Positions 18,660 to 33,300 of a stretch of 64,000 nucleotides of DNA are shown in pieces (position 1 is the first letter of the stretch; the number at the start of each line of letters is the position of its first letter). Both the position numbers and the translations under genes were made by a program. Under the pieces are notes generated by a model, which worked only from the letters and a program-made list of their open reading frames with translations, did not search any database and was not told the DNA's origin. Source of the stretch: Siderastrea siderea (lineage: Eukaryota > Cnidaria > Anthozoa > Scleractinia > Rhizangiidae); contig OZ034968.1 in NCBI GenBank assembly GCA_964030785.1, forward strand, positions 31,953,186 to 32,017,185, given 5' to 3'.

Positions 18660-19423
18660 CTTATGGAAGAACATGATTTTTGATTTATGATAAGTTGTTG
18701 GATACAAAGGGATTCTGTCGCCTTTTTCGAGGGGGAAGGCTAAAAAGACATACGCATAAAGTGCAAAAACACAAAAATGGCTATTGCGGTGCTCTAAATA
18801 AGTTTCTTTGGCTACAGATAGCTAGGACGGAATTGGATTGCAACGTTAAAAAATTAGGCTGACCTTCTCAAATTCTTTCCATCTGTCTTAGAATTAATTG
18901 CTACAAAAATGATTGTAGCTTAACATATTGTTCTTCCATGGGAAATTTACTTAGTATAACCCTTGGAGTTCTAGAACGAATATTTCATAAATAAGCAATG
19001 TGGTCTAAATTTAGCACAATTTTGACCAAAAAAAAGATTGTCTTATGGAAGAACATGATTTTTGATCTATGATAAATTGTTGGATACAAAGGGATTCTGT
19101 CGGCTATTTCGAGGGGGAAGGCTAAAAAGACACGCATAAGGTGTAAAAACACAAAAATGGCTATTGCAGTGCTCTAAATAAGTTTCTTTGGCTGCAGATA
19201 GCTAGGATGGAATTGGATTGCAACCTTAAAAACTTAGGCCGACCTTCTCAAATTCTTTCCATGTGTCTTACAATTAATTGCTACAAAAATGGTTGTAGCT
19301 TAACATAATGTTCTTCCATGGGAAATTTACTTGGTATAACCCTTGGAGTTCTAGAACGAATATTTCATAAATAAGCAATGTGATCTAAATTTAGCACAAT
19401 TTTGACCAAAAAAAGATTGTCCC
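18660..19423. repeat. 382-bp tandem duplication
   Basis: Two head-to-tail copies, at 18660-19041 and 19042-19423, both starting TTATGGAAGAACATGATTTT and ending near TTTGACCAAAAAAAGATTGT. They differ by scattered substitutions and small indels. Each copy contains a short ORF fragment and a mirrored CATGGGAA/TTCTTCCATG word, but nothing recognisable as a gene. Confidence 0.9.
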
Positions 19424-21286
19424 ATTGACACAGCTCTTTTCTTTTGACTCAAAAGGGTCAATCTTAAAAAGGATGCCGGTTTTCCTTTCCACGTGCAACA
19501 TCCAATAACTTATCCAGAGCAGTCGGTTTTGTCCAATAATGCTGACCTCGGTCAAATTGAGGCGCTTTCTCCGTTTGACCCAAAGTAAAGAATCACAATT
19601 TCAAGATGATTATACTTTAATTACCCATTAATTGGTTCTGTAAAGTTCAAACACAACAATGGTAATTGAATACTCATTAGATGATTGAACACCAATAAAT
19701 GGTATGAGCAAACTGTTCGTCAAAATTCCCTAAATGATAGTTCAAAAATCCTCTTGGTTGAACCGATTAAAACAATAATAGAAATGCTTGTAAGTCTTCT
19801 GTAGTTTCGCATGAATGGCCAACAAAAAATTAAAATGCGTCGAATATGACATGGATTACGAAAACGTTCATAATTTCAATTCTGTCCTTCACGGCAGATA
19901 TCAACTTAAAAGACAAAGGACTGAAGAAATTATACAGTAATATGTTTGAAGTAAAAGTTAAAGAACAGAATCGATGATATCACCAAAAAGAGCCGGACGT
20001 TCAGATAAACGTAATAGTTCTAAATTAAATTCGGTGAGACGTCTTAGATCGACGGGTGCAAATCAAATGACATCAGAACATTGCATGAAAAGATCATTTT
20101 CCTGTAGACGTTTCAATGAATACCCCCCAACCCCTTCCCCCCATCCTCCAGGAGCGTCTCAGCGCGTGGTCAATTTGAACGCGGTGTATTGGCACTGGGG
20201 ATGAGTTCGAGGCTCGGTGTGTGAGTATTTTCTCCTTTAATGTGACAGAAAATGAAATAGCTTTCCAAATCGATTTGGTCAGATGATTACATACATCGAT
20301 TTAATTTGGTGAGAAGATGATTATATACACATAGAAAGTATGTATAAGTTGCGAAAACTGAACTTGTGAGAGATGAGTTCGGTAGAAAAGGTTTTTAAAA
20401 GTGTTTTTTGTCTCTTGCATAACCTTTACAACCTAGCAGCCGTTTGTCATGAACGTTTGTTTTGAATACTAGCTAGTTATGAATCTAAATAACGCTTTCT
20501 GGCGTCATTTAAATCCATTTTATCGTTTGGGGTTTGTTTGTAGAAGATAAGATAACATTCTTTACTAGCTACGTAAAGTCATTTATTTGTCCGAATTCGT
20601 CGCGCCCGCTTATAACCATTATTCCATTCTCAGACTTTACATTGTTTTGTGACATTTCAGGTACTGAACTAACCAAACTATCCAAAGTGTGTCCTTACGG
20701 ATTAGACACAAATCGTTTCGGAGTTCTTTTCGTAGTGATGGTGTTTTAAGTACCAGGGAAAAGTGGCTTAGTCCTTTGTTCCAATAACTGATAAGGTTTG
20801 TTTATTTGAAAAAGATTTTATCACGTTTTTCACTTGCCAATGTTTTCTTGTCCTGCTAATCGCAAAGTAAGGGTATCTGCAATAGGGAGACATACGAAAA
20901 TAAACTGGTTAATTTCCAGCCTAAAATGATCCTCCTTTTTATTGTCTAGCCGTTTTGTTTTGGTTTGAAATGGATGATAGTTTTACCTGGAACTCGATTC
21001 TATCGTCTCTCTAGTTTTTTTTCTTGTCGCAGTGTATCTATCAGTTTTCGGAGCTTTGCGAGCTTATCAAGAATTTATGTCACGCGCGCAATTAATACTA
21101 AGCAGACATAAAGCTTAGCTCGTCAAAAGAATCGTACAGTCTCACTTGGAACTCAAGAGGTGAAGTAAAATCTCACAAGGGTATACCATTCGAAAAGGGC
21201 GTTAATAATCTCGTAGTTTTCTGTGTTTTTAAAGCCAAAGGTTGCTTGATCAATATTTGTGAAGTGGAGAGCAGTTACGCTAAGCA
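19424..21286. other. upstream of furin-repeat gene, no gene seen
   Basis: About 1.9 kb of AT-rich sequence with a C-rich patch near 20120-20160. It probably includes the promoter and 5' UTR of the gene starting at 21287, but I cannot place the start of transcription. Confidence 0.4.
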
Positions 21287-24200
21287 ATGGTACACTTTCA
21301 AGTCATCATTTTATTTGTTGTCGCTGAATTAAGCTGTCTTCGACACACGCTTGTCTTTGGAGAAAGGGATTTGGATGTTTCGTCGCAAAAGGCTGATGTA
21401 CAACGGCATAGAACGAAGCGATTTCTATGGGGAGGTAAGGTTACTTCACTGGTTTGCTCTCAAAATTTTTGGTTATGTATATCGGTTAAGCTATTTTTAA
21501 TTTCGTTAATTGAACGGAAATGAATTGAACGTATGCACCTTTTAACTCCCAAGTTGAAACTTCGCTCAGTCAGTTGAAGAAGTTTTGAGTCTGTGAAATG
21601 TGACCATTCACATGATAGTTCCTGTGCAGTTATCTCTTTAGGTAAAGTTTGTTTCCCTTTTTTTTTTGAAACAATAAATACAGATTTCTATGAATTTTTT
21701 TTAATTTGGCCTTTTTCCCCATTTTAAATCAGTTATGAATTCTTGCTAATTTGCTATAAGATTGACAGATTGTTCGGTAGAACCGGAATTTTGAGGAGTA
21801 ATTGAGGAATATCGTCACGACTTCTTTCTGTCCACTGGGTAATGGGGCAAAAAATTAGCTGTTTCCGTTCTTGCCTATCTCGTACAACAGTGGTTTCTGC
21901 CCAAGATCTCAAACCAATTTGTTCCCTCTGCACTATACGAGGAAAATAGTGGTATGAATTTTGTTAAGTTACTATCGACTGACTGGAACACGACACAGGA
22001 TTGTGGCGGCAGGATCCACGTGAGGACTAAGCTAAGGAAAGCTCATAAAGTGATTCTGCAAGCGCGATCCATATCGTAGTAGCAGTAATTGAGCCAAGTT
22101 GTCTTAACCGCCCGTGGGCTGATCCCACCAACAAAATGCCATCTCTTCAGGTGGCGAGGTCGTCCAACCATTTAGGATTTTCAATGCGTGTCACTGAATT
22201 AGTGAATCTTTCTCTTGCTCGCAATCGTCTCCCCTTCTTCAACTCATTATCTTAAAAAATATTTACGATAAACCATCACTTAGAGAGCCGTAACTATTAA
22301 ATACTGCGAATACTAAAAAGCATTACCAGGTGCTGTTGAGGTGCTTTCATTTGAATGGTCACGTTGTAAGGTTTCATTCACAGACTCAAAAGCTGTAGAC
22401 ACAGCACAAGATTTGGTCTCTGAAATCGGATAATTCAGACTACCCAGGGCTATTTACCACCAAACGCCAACCATTTTCTATCGTAAAGGATACAGTGACA
22501 CCCAAGAGGAACTTGGTCGTTCTCCTGTTTCTTTCTTTTTATTTTCCAGTCGTGGCGTTATGGGGTGTTTTAAGGAGTATTTGTTGAACATAACACATTG
22601 TGATCGATCTGTTTGGATTCCTTAGCTGAAAACGACACTATTAACCTTTCGTAAACACAAGTCGCTTATTTTCCCATGTTAAAAGACTTTGAGGAATCAT
22701 TGTCACATTCTTACGCTTATTTTTCCAACAGTTTTTAGGCCATATTTCTCTGCACATTTCTTATTAGAAATCTTGAGCCTCCTGCACTAAGCTTATTTTT
22801 TCCGCTCTAAAGAAGCCAGTTTTTTTATCGTCTTAATCAAGATTCTTGAGTATCGTCGATTCTTATTCGGTGTAGCTAACTTTTTCAATATACAACAAAG
22901 CAAAACTTTGTGCATCCGAAATAGTTAATTGATAAAACAGATCGCAACTTTTATTAAAACAATCGGATTCTATTTGAGCTTTAAGCCAAGAAAATCGGAT
23001 TTTCAAGGTAAATTTAATGAGGTCGCCACTTTGGCTTTTAAATTCGCTACATGACCGACCGTCTCGGGAAGATCTCGACATCCTGTTCATAATCAGTCAA
23101 AACACCTTGAATTGCAAACTGGATTATTACCAAAAGTGAAAATTTGTAAAGTTTAAAGTTTATTATTCAGGATTTTTTCTTTGAAAACGAATAGAATACA
23201 GCTTGTTGAATACAATTTAAATATTCGTTTGTTGTTCGTCTGATTTTCGTTGTTAAAAATGGACTTCAAAAAAAGCCCACAAAAAGCCATTTTTAACAAA
23301 GTAAAGTTAAACAAGAAAACTACATGGGCGATTTCAAGAGAATATTATCACTTGTATGTCATTCTTTAATGAAGTACTTCCATTTCTTGTTTGAGTTATC
23401 TTTGGCTTTGAGCCTCTTCTGTAAAAGACCCAAAGGTCGAAACATCAATCTGTAAAGATAAGTTCATTTTACATTTTACCTTGAGCGTTTCTTTTCTGTT
23501 AGTTTTGGGCGATAAATTTAGACAGCTGTGCATAAATTCAATCTACTTCATTAACTGATGATTCTCTCTATATATTCGTTAGCTGTCTCCTTGCCAACAT
23601 GTTTATATATTAATGGAGAAATAAGACGTTTGAAAACGCGTTTGGGAATGTATAAAATCAAAGGTCAAGGTATTGTGGTCCGCAATTATGCTGTTTGTAG
23701 CTATTCTTGTGAAGAGAATAACCACTTTGCAAGCCGATAAATACCACAAAACCACCAAAAGGTGCCGAATAGTTGATTCATTTCCGCCTCTCCCACGAAT
23801 CGCCTTTAGAGTTTAGGGAGATCGCTTGAGCTCAGCAGGCGGCATTTTTCATTATAGTGCTGCTAAAGATGATCTACTGAAATGTACGTCGCACGTATTA
23901 CGGCGATCAAGACAAAAAACTCAAGTGCCCACATCTTCAATACCGAGTTTTATCTCCCTAAAAGTCGAAGATTTCCCAATTCTGTCGCTTTTATTTAGGT
24001 TTATCGCCAGAATACGTGCTTGAACTCCACGAAGCATTCAAGTGGGACATCTTTTGGAATTTTAAGCCAACGATAAAGACCCAAATGAAAATATTGACAT
24101 AAATTTCAGGTAGTCTTGGAATGCCGCTTCCTTACCCAAATCAACAGTAGATAAGTATAAAAATAACCTTTATTGTTATTTTTCTCAATGGAAGTTCGTT

Positions 24201-27200
24201 TACTTTGTGTATGCCTTTTAGAACGTTATCTATATTTTGTTCATTTTCTTAGCACTTATAAAAGTTGTAGCTGATAATTTGAGCAAAACAAACGCTGTTT
24301 ACTGTGAAAAGAGCTTCTGACTAGCCAATTATCACATTGCCTAGTTTCATTTATTTAATATACATACTGAGCTGATACTCACTGAAAAGCCATGTCGCAA
24401 ATTTTCGTTCGCAAACGAGTTCTGGCCAAGCAGAGACCATGAACAACGTTTTTCACGCATGAGAAACATGGTTCGTCTAACTAGAGGCCGCGAACGATGT
24501 TTCTTCTCTCAAGCAGATTTCCCGCCGGCTGTGTCCTGTCTCGGCGTCCGCTCGCTTCATTTATTCATTCAACGAGAAGATTTGTTTGAGTTGTTTTTTT
24601 TTGGGCCAAAGAAAGTCTTTTTGGTCTCTTCCATTCAGAAAATGGAAGACTTAAATATTTCCGTTTAAGTGTCTTGAAAACAAAAACACAAAGAAAAAGA
24701 CGGAGCGAGACATAAGATTACTGATTATTTTCTTTGTCATCCGTTCAAACCAGCGACCTTCATTGGCGCGGATTATTACTAAAATATATATTTTTTTAAT
24801 TTTTGCATTCCGTTCTCTTATTGAGATTTTACTTGTTTTCTAACTCTATGGAAATCTTTTGCCATTTTATATTTGTTCATGTGCATGGCAAATTGTAACC
24901 TGTTGGTATATTTTTTTAAGATCAAAGATTGTACTAAAATGATGAATGTATCAGTATAAGCAAATAGAACATGAAATGTGCCTTTGTGCAGAATTTACGC
25001 AGTCGTTGGCTCGTATCAGAAACTCGCTCACTCGTTTGGACCAACTCGTGGGTATAATATATAAATTTGCGTACACGCTCACTTTCTAGTAGTATTCTCT
25101 ATATAAGATGCACTTGCTGCATGTCGACCAAGTTACTAAAGTTTTCTCGAGAACATTTTTTGGTATTTTTAATTAACTGTATCGAGTCTAGCAATCATGA
25201 CTTCGGTTTTCCAAACCATTTTAAAAGGCATCAGGTATCAAATCCCATGAAATCCAAATTGATGGGCTTCCAGTTGAAATTAATCGGTATTGTTTACGAG
25301 TGACCAGGCCTCATTCAGACGTATAACTGGGTGGATTAGTAAAAGTTTAGGGTGCTATAGCGCTAATACGCACCTTGGCCACGTGCTACGCAAACCGCAA
25401 TGGTAATCTACCCAGCTGTTGTTATGCAACTGTCTGTTACTGCGCAAATACCTCTACAGCGGTCGGCAGTTTACATCACTCTCTTACGAAGCGTGTGCAC
25501 TTCTCGGCCTATTTTTGCAAAGCAAACTATATCCTAACGATGAATCCTCCACCGTAAAAACCCGCAACATAAGGGCGTTATGAGAATTTAAGCTTTTTTG
25601 TCAATTCGGGATTTTCTGGAAATTCACCAACAATTCCTCCGGGATTTCCTCAATAACGTTTTCCGGCAATGTGCCTAAAATTTTAAGAAGCCACTAATCT
25701 TTACAAGCTACATCTGCTAATATGATATCCTCATAACTTACTTAAAAGAGGTTTAAATGTTCGCCCATTAGTGTAGTATTTCATTTGATCTATCAAGGGA
25801 AACATTCCATTCTCTTAAAAGTTAAATCGATCGCGCTAAAATTTTTCTTCCTTTGTCGATAAAGGCGTTGCTGAGGCCTTTCCTAACTTTTCGTTGCCCA
25901 TCGCCTGACCGACCAATTCTTTGGAAAGTTACAAAAATTGATTCAATACCTGTTCCGTTTTCTTTGGTGTTTCCAAGTTTTATTATCCTTTGAATACATT
26001 TTTAAATGAGTTCGTCGTCTAAATCGCCTTCTTAACGACGCCTTCAAAGACCTTTTTAAATGGTAATGGCTTGCAAAATTTCAATCGTAATGAATAATTA
26101 AGGCTCGTGCAAGCCGACGGGAAACGGTGCGTTATTGGTATTGCCGTATTCTTTTAAATATAGAATTATTGTACATTTCACTAAAGGACATTGAGTTCTC
26201 GATGTAGCAAGTTTATATAGTTTATTAGTTCTCAGTCATTTCAATGGATTTTCTATTACACCGTGGCTTTTTGAGGGTTTATGTGTGGAGTTAAACCCCT
26301 TATTTGTCACCGTGCTATCTTAGCGTAGTTTGTTTCTTTCGGCTGTGTACGTTTCAGTACTGGTTGGCATTTCCAACCTTTACATTTACATTTTCAAGGT
26401 TTAGGCTGTGGTTTAATTCCCGGATGTGAGAAGTGCACAGATGGACTGATTTGCAAGAAGTGCAGGCGAGCTTTCATCCCTGTAGAGTACGAAAGGAACA
26501 AAAAGAAGATCATTAGATGCACTCGGTTGGCATGTCCGGATGGTTACAACATCACAACTAGAAAAAACTATCCCAAAATATGTGTGAGAACACAGCATGG
26601 TAAGTAATTTAAAAATATATATTTAGTTTTTCTTCGCCCTGCAAACCCAATGTGTTTTTTTGGCAGGGTTCGCGGGGAGTAACCGTTGGGTGCCCCTCAA
26701 ATAAAGAAACTTAAAACGTAAAATTTGGATTTATCAACAGAGTTGATAAGGTAAATTGGCCACCTAAGAGAAATTGAAAGCTGACGCCAGCTCTCAATTT
26801 CTCTATGGTGGCCATACCTTAATTATCAACTCTGTTGATAAATCCAAAGTTTTGTGTTTAAGCCTCAAACTTAACACTCTAACACTTTTTCTTACTTCAG
26901 GTACATTATTCAGACCTGCTCCAAATTTCCAGATTGTGGGGAGGCGAACTAAACAAAATAATGATGGCAAGTGGAACATTTTTTTTTTCGCGCGTTTATC
27001 TCGCCCGCTGCACCACAATCTGAGATCGAGGATGAGGTCAAAGAATTCATGGTGTTGCATTTAGGTCTTCTGTTGCAAGAGTTAAGACTGTTAGTTTAGA
27101 CCGTTGCTTCTTAATAGCTAGTCTTAGCTAGGTAGTTTTTTGTCACTATTTTTTGTCTATACATTCCGTTAAGTATAATTATGCATAATGTTAAACTTTC

Positions 27201-27278
27201 CACAACCCAATCATTTAACAAATTATTATTATTATAATTATTATTATTATAATCATTATGATTATGATTATGATTATG

Positions 27279-27313
<35 letters not shown>

Positions 27314-30300
27314 CATTATTTTAGTATCTTGGATCGTATATCTACTTAAACATGACAGTGGCCGGCCAACTCGAAAGCTTTTGCTACTTTGGCCACTGTG
27401 CACAAATCAACAAGTATTTTTTGTATATATTTATATTTTTTGTATATATTTACATTCCGTTACATGTGGCTTGAACTTTTTGAGGTTCTGCCAGCCAAAA
27501 TTGCGTAGGTTGTTTCGGGACATGTAAGAAAATTTAACGAAATTTGGACTTAGCAAGACTTTGATATCATGATTATTTTATTGCGAGATTGTCAGTTGTC
27601 AGTTCAGTACATTTTTTGCAAAAACAATAACTACTTTTTATTTATTTTGGAACGTACCAGGCAGAAGCGGGTCCAGGATGTTATACATGGGAGGATGGTG
27701 ATTGTAAAGTCTGCAAAAATCCCTAGGGGGTGGGAGGGGGGGGGGAGGAGTGGTGAATCCCCTTCACCTTCGCCTTTTATTTACCCCTTCTAGTCTGAAA
27801 AACGTGTGAATTCTATATTTTTGAAAGGTTGTGTTGCACGAAACTGTGATGATTGCCACCCGCACAACCCAGCAAGCTGCACCAACTGCACTCAGGGATT
27901 TTACTCCCTTCAGAAAAAGATCATGGGAAATGTGAGATGCGTTCGACATTGTCCAGTTGGATTCGCGCCCACCATGAGGAATGATGGCACGAAATTGTGC
28001 AAAGACTCACAATCAAGTAAACAATATATATTTTATTTTTCGAATCTTAACTTTTATTTGTTTAAATTTTCTTTATTTTAAGTACGTAAGTAAGAACTTT
28101 GTTATTGTGTCGTAACATCTAGCGTACAGGGATGCGCGCTAATTGGGGACACCTAACTACATTACATACATACATCCTTTTCTCTGTAATAAAAAGTTTG
28201 AACTCTTTCGACTGAATCAATTCAGGCAAAAGGGGATCCAGTTCTGATTCGGGTCAAGGAACCAAGGCTACTCAGCGTTTTTCATAGCAGAGCTCTTTTG
28301 CGGCCAAAGACCGCGGAGAGCACCACGGCTGAAGCAAATCTGGTAACCTATCGATCCGAGAAATTTTGGTTCTGACGTCAGCGTATGCCCGTACGCCCGT
28401 ACGCCCGTACACCCGTACGTCAGTACGCCCGTACAGACTCTGGAGGAGGAGGAGGGAAGTCCCAAGGCAACCCGACGGTGGGGTGGAGAACGCCATCTTT
28501 TCTTGCCGGGTGGAAATCGCGCGCTGGTTTTGGGCAACCAGCGTTTTTCTTGGCGGGAAATCGCATGATCACCGTCGATTTTAGCTTGTTTAGCAAAACG
28601 ATTCAGCTCAACAGAAGAGAAGTTTAGAACTTGAGAAAGAATATCAAATATCTATAAATGAAAAGAAGAAGTTCAAAAGAATACTCAGTTGTCTTTTTGG
28701 TGGAAGGCGAAAACTTCAAGTTAAGAAATTTGCCTTCGAGGACTTCGTCTTTGTTGTGTTCTGCTGCGAGCTCGGTCGGCTTGAGGTTGCGGCATTTGGC
28801 AGCGGTCCTGACGCCAAATATAGCATTATTATTTTTTAATTTTAATTTTTTTTGTTAATTTAACGACTTGAATGAGAGTGTTTTCAGAAATTAATAAGTA
28901 CCAGCAAAAGAAAAAAAAATGGAGCTCCTCTTTTAGGCTTGGCTAAATCTATATATTAATGTGGTGATTTTTGAACATAGCCTCGTGGTTACGGTGTTGG
29001 ACATGTTGAGTAGTACTAACTTTCTTCCGGGGCTAGGAAAGCTTCCCAGCAAAATTACAAACAAATTAGGGGTTATGTTTTTAGAAATTGTGGTGCCGCG
29101 TCGGTGGGGAAGCGAAACACCAAAGTTGACAAGGTAAATGGACCACCGTGAGAAATTGAAGGCTGACGTTTGGATTCGCTCTGATGAAAGACTAACGCTC
29201 GAAACGCCAGCTATCAATTTCTCTACGGTAGCCAATTTAGCTTAACACTCAGTTGTTAAATTCAAATCATGTGTTCCCAGCGAAATAGTAGGCGTCGTGC
29301 CCACGTTTTAACATTTTAGCCCCAATAATAGTAACAGGCACTTCCCCGCTAGCAGAGGCCCCTTTTCCTTTGTATTCGCTGAGCTGACGGACAGGACGAA
29401 AAGGGACCTCTGCCATGGGTCGAAATGAACTGTGTTGAGCATCGCCACGGTTACTTAGCGACCGAAACGTCACGTGATGCTTTTAGCACGTGATCAGCTG
29501 ACGACTCCCACCTTTCTCAACTAGCGCGCCAAAAAACACCTGCACAGTTTTGTTGTCGTGAATGGCGAGTTCACCAAAACCCTTAAAAAAGTAGACAGTT
29601 CGTCTAGAGATAGTTGTTGTCTAATCTACGGTATTAATTTCAGGTTATCTGGACAAGGAAGCTTTTTTAACATGACCACAACTCCAGGAATCAAAGAGAA
29701 TTTAACCCATTGAAGGCTGCGTGTTTTATGATCGCTTCACTAAATTAGCAGTTGGTAGTAAACAACCCATGTGCAGTACGAAAGGAAAATTTATATATTC
29801 AAAAAAACAACACTCACTTGATCTAGAATAGTTAAAATTTCTTACTTTTAAATAAAATACACCAGTTGTCAAATAAGAATTAGCCAAAAATACAATCTCA
29901 CAGTCAAAATTTTGAAAATTTCCGCAAGAGATTTCTCATGCTGTCTCGCACGTGAAATCAAACCACAACAGAGCATTTGTTTCTGTTTAGGTCAGATTAC
30001 TACTTTTCGAAATTTTATGAATGAAGGTACACAGAAGAAGAGACAGTAAGCTTTTCTAAATAATACATTTATTAAAACACGCTTTTACTTGTTTCTGAAG
30101 ACCAAACGCGTTCAATTCTTTCTTCGAGGGAAGCTACGCGCAAGCGATTTCGCTCGATGTGCAAGTTATTTTGAAGAGCATTTGGTGATGCGAACTGTGC
30201 ACGTTTTTCAAAACTTTTACGAAAACTGTAAGGAATATGAAGAATCCCTCAATTAAAAAGCGATTTCGATACAAATTTACAATCAAATGTGTAATTTACT

Positions 30301-33300
30301 CTACCGTAGACTCGTAGAAGTGCTGGAGCATTTCACAAAAAGTCCGCAGCTGGAAAAATCTTTGGAGGTGGAAGGTTGTCCTTCGCCTTGACAGATGTTT
30401 TCTTCGCTCTTAATTCCATTGCTTAACTTGTCGAGTGTTTCTTAGAGCTTCTTCTTTCGATTGTTTATCTTTCCGTCGTCCATGTTAACAAAAACGAGAG
30501 AAAGTAAACGGTGTAACTCTTCACGAGTTTAGTTCTCTTTCCAGGACGGCGTGTTACTATGCGGGCTCACTAAATGACAGCGGAATAACTGGAAAGGAAT
30601 GCGCGAGACACAGTGGGCTCAAGTCACGGTCAGCGAACAATACAGGGAGCATGCGTTTCGGAAACCGCCGTCTACGACCATGGACGGCAGTTGAATCAAA
30701 GGGAGTTTCGACCCATGGCAGAGGTCCCTTTTCGTCCCGCCCGTCAGCTCAGCGAATACAAAGGAAAAGGGGCCTCTGCTAGCAGGGAAGACAGGCATCT
30801 AATTTCTCCCTACAATAACACTACTTGATCAAAACATGAAGGTAATGAGAATAAAGTTAATGATCACCAAAGATAAAATCTCTTGGCGTTTAAGTTAATT
30901 TTCCCAAACGGTCACATAAATGTGTCTGGAGAACAATAAGGAGAACATGCATAATGATACTAGCCTTAGAGGGCTATAATGGTGGCTTTTCAGACAAACT
31001 GGGTTCAAGTTACTTTTTCTCTAGTATCAATAAATGAACTACTTCAATATATCTTCGTGATTTCGGAAATGTGAGCTATAAATGAAAGCAGGATTTATAA
31101 CTTATGTATAATAACTCAATAGCATTTTTTTTCTGTTTGCAGAATGCCAGTCCGTGGTACCACACTGTGCCAAGTGTCTCGATAGTTCCCGTTGTCGAAA
31201 ATGTAGGAGTAATTTCCACGTTTTCTTTAACAAGTCCGGGATGGTTTGCGTTCGACACTGCCCCAAGAATCTTGTTGCTTTCAACACAAGCTACTTTGGC
31301 AAATACTGTAAGAAGTCACTCGTAGGTAAGTACGAAAAGGACTTTAACGCCATTTCAAGACAGTGAGTATTTGCTTTTTTCATGACCGATATTTCTTGCA
31401 CAAATTGTTATTATAAAACGACCAGTGTTCGTAATACTTTTGCCGGGAATAATGCGAAAATGCCACAAGTGTGCACATTAAAAAGGTTACTTAGAGAAGC
31501 TAACATCTGGGATCTCGTATAAACGTCCATCTTTCCTATCTGGGATCTCGTTCGCAGCATAACTTATAAGACAGGTTTGAATGTAGTCAATTTGTGGTTT
31601 AAACTAGCTTGTGAAGCAAACGTTTCCGTAGGCTTTTCCATTCAGCATTTTGCGCTTTTAAGTCGCGCGAAACTTGTGTCGAGGACACTTTGTGGAAAAG
31701 CTACGGAAACGCTTTCTTCGCAGGCTATGTTTAAACAGGTGTTTTCATTTTGCTGGTAAGAACGTTAAACACATGCCGTCTTGAAATGGGAGTAAAGAGA
31801 AAATTGGCCAGGAGTATTATTATTATTCACCCCATGAATAGGATGATGGTCAATTCTTGGCTTGCAGGGTTATTTACAGAAGCATTGTTGGGTACACTTT
31901 GTATAAAGTGTGGGCGTGTTTTGTTAGATTTATTTGTTGGGGATTTTCTTCATATTTTTATAATATTACTGGAAGTTCTAGTAAAGATTTTTAGTTTTTG
32001 ATTTTTAGATTTTAGACTTTTTAATTTTTGAGTTGGAATACGCATTAATTTGGCCATATTTCACCCGTTAATTTGCACACAAGTGATAAATTGTTAAATT
32101 TATGATATAAGAACATGATATAGCATAAATGTATTGCTCTGTATTACGGGAACTGATCAGCAGTGGAATTTGTTCAACTTAGTAACATGATGATGTCATT
32201 CCTCTCCTGTTATTAACAGAATGCAAAACTGTTGCACACTGTTCGAGATGTCCTGACAAGATCAACTGTCGCAGATGTAAGCCGAGATATTTCAAGCTTA
32301 AAATGTCTGCATTCTCCAACTCAACGTGTGTTTTGTCGTGTCCTCCCGGCTTCGCCAAAAAGGGAAGAAGATGCCAGCGAGTCACGGAAGGTAAATGACA
32401 AGAAAAAACGCTTTCACCTCAGTGAATGATAAAAAATTGCCAAACAGAAGCAAGGGAATAAAATGCGGTCGTTAATTCGTAAAGTCATGAAGTCATAAAG
32501 ATAAGAGCTATTAAAAAAATCGATGTTGGGGAAATAAATAAGAGAGACGGGTGCAACCTTAAACTCACAACGTAAGACCTTTGTGCCAGGTTCGTTTTTT
32601 TTTACCCTTGTGCTAAGGGTGGGATGAGGATGCCCAGAGAAAACCCTGCTGGAGAGTGTCCCCTACAGCAAACTACACTGCCCGTGTGTGCTTTGGGAAA
32701 GACAAAGCTAACAAAGGCAAGCTTCCTATAAGAACTCGACAAGCTGATTAAATAAAACACTTTACATGCGTTGGTTTACCCTTAATCTATCTCATTTTGA
32801 TTTTCATTTTCTTGTAGATGGCTGTGCTGACGAGTACTGTTTGAGTTGTAAAGAGGGCTGGTTTCGAGTCAACTACAATAGAAAGCGTTGCCAGCGCAAG
32901 TGCCCCAAAGGTTTTTATATTTATGGAAAGAAACGAAAACTCTGTCTGAGTAAGTGTTACATACGTGTAAAAAGGTATAGGGGTAAGGAGGTTATGTCGG
33001 CTTCATCCCTTCTTGAAATTAAAAATTGATTCCTAAACACTGATTTTTATTGCTTACCGTACCGCACGACTACATTCACAGTCCAATATGAATTACTCAC
33101 TGATACTGGTTGATTTCCTGCCAGTATGTTTCCGGTGCTTTATCAACGCATAGGTTTTTTGACTTATAACATTTAATATAGTTCTTGAAAGCTAGTACTT
33201 TTCTGTTTTGTTATTTGTTATATTTGATGTTCATAATGGTTCCCATTTTTGAGAAGAAAACCTAAATTATGACAAGACTTGTAGTCAACCGATAAAAATC

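Larger units (their letters stand above)
28017..31142. other. 3.1-kb intron holding transposon pieces
   Basis: Intron 3 of the furin-repeat gene. It contains a GTACGCCC tandem patch (28383-28437), a decayed foldback repeat (29115-29275) and a TIR element (29349-30783). Nothing else recognisable. Confidence 0.6.

Noticed and set aside
27215..27403. Poly-isoleucine ORFs on both strands
   Set aside because: Artefact of the (ATT)n microsatellite.
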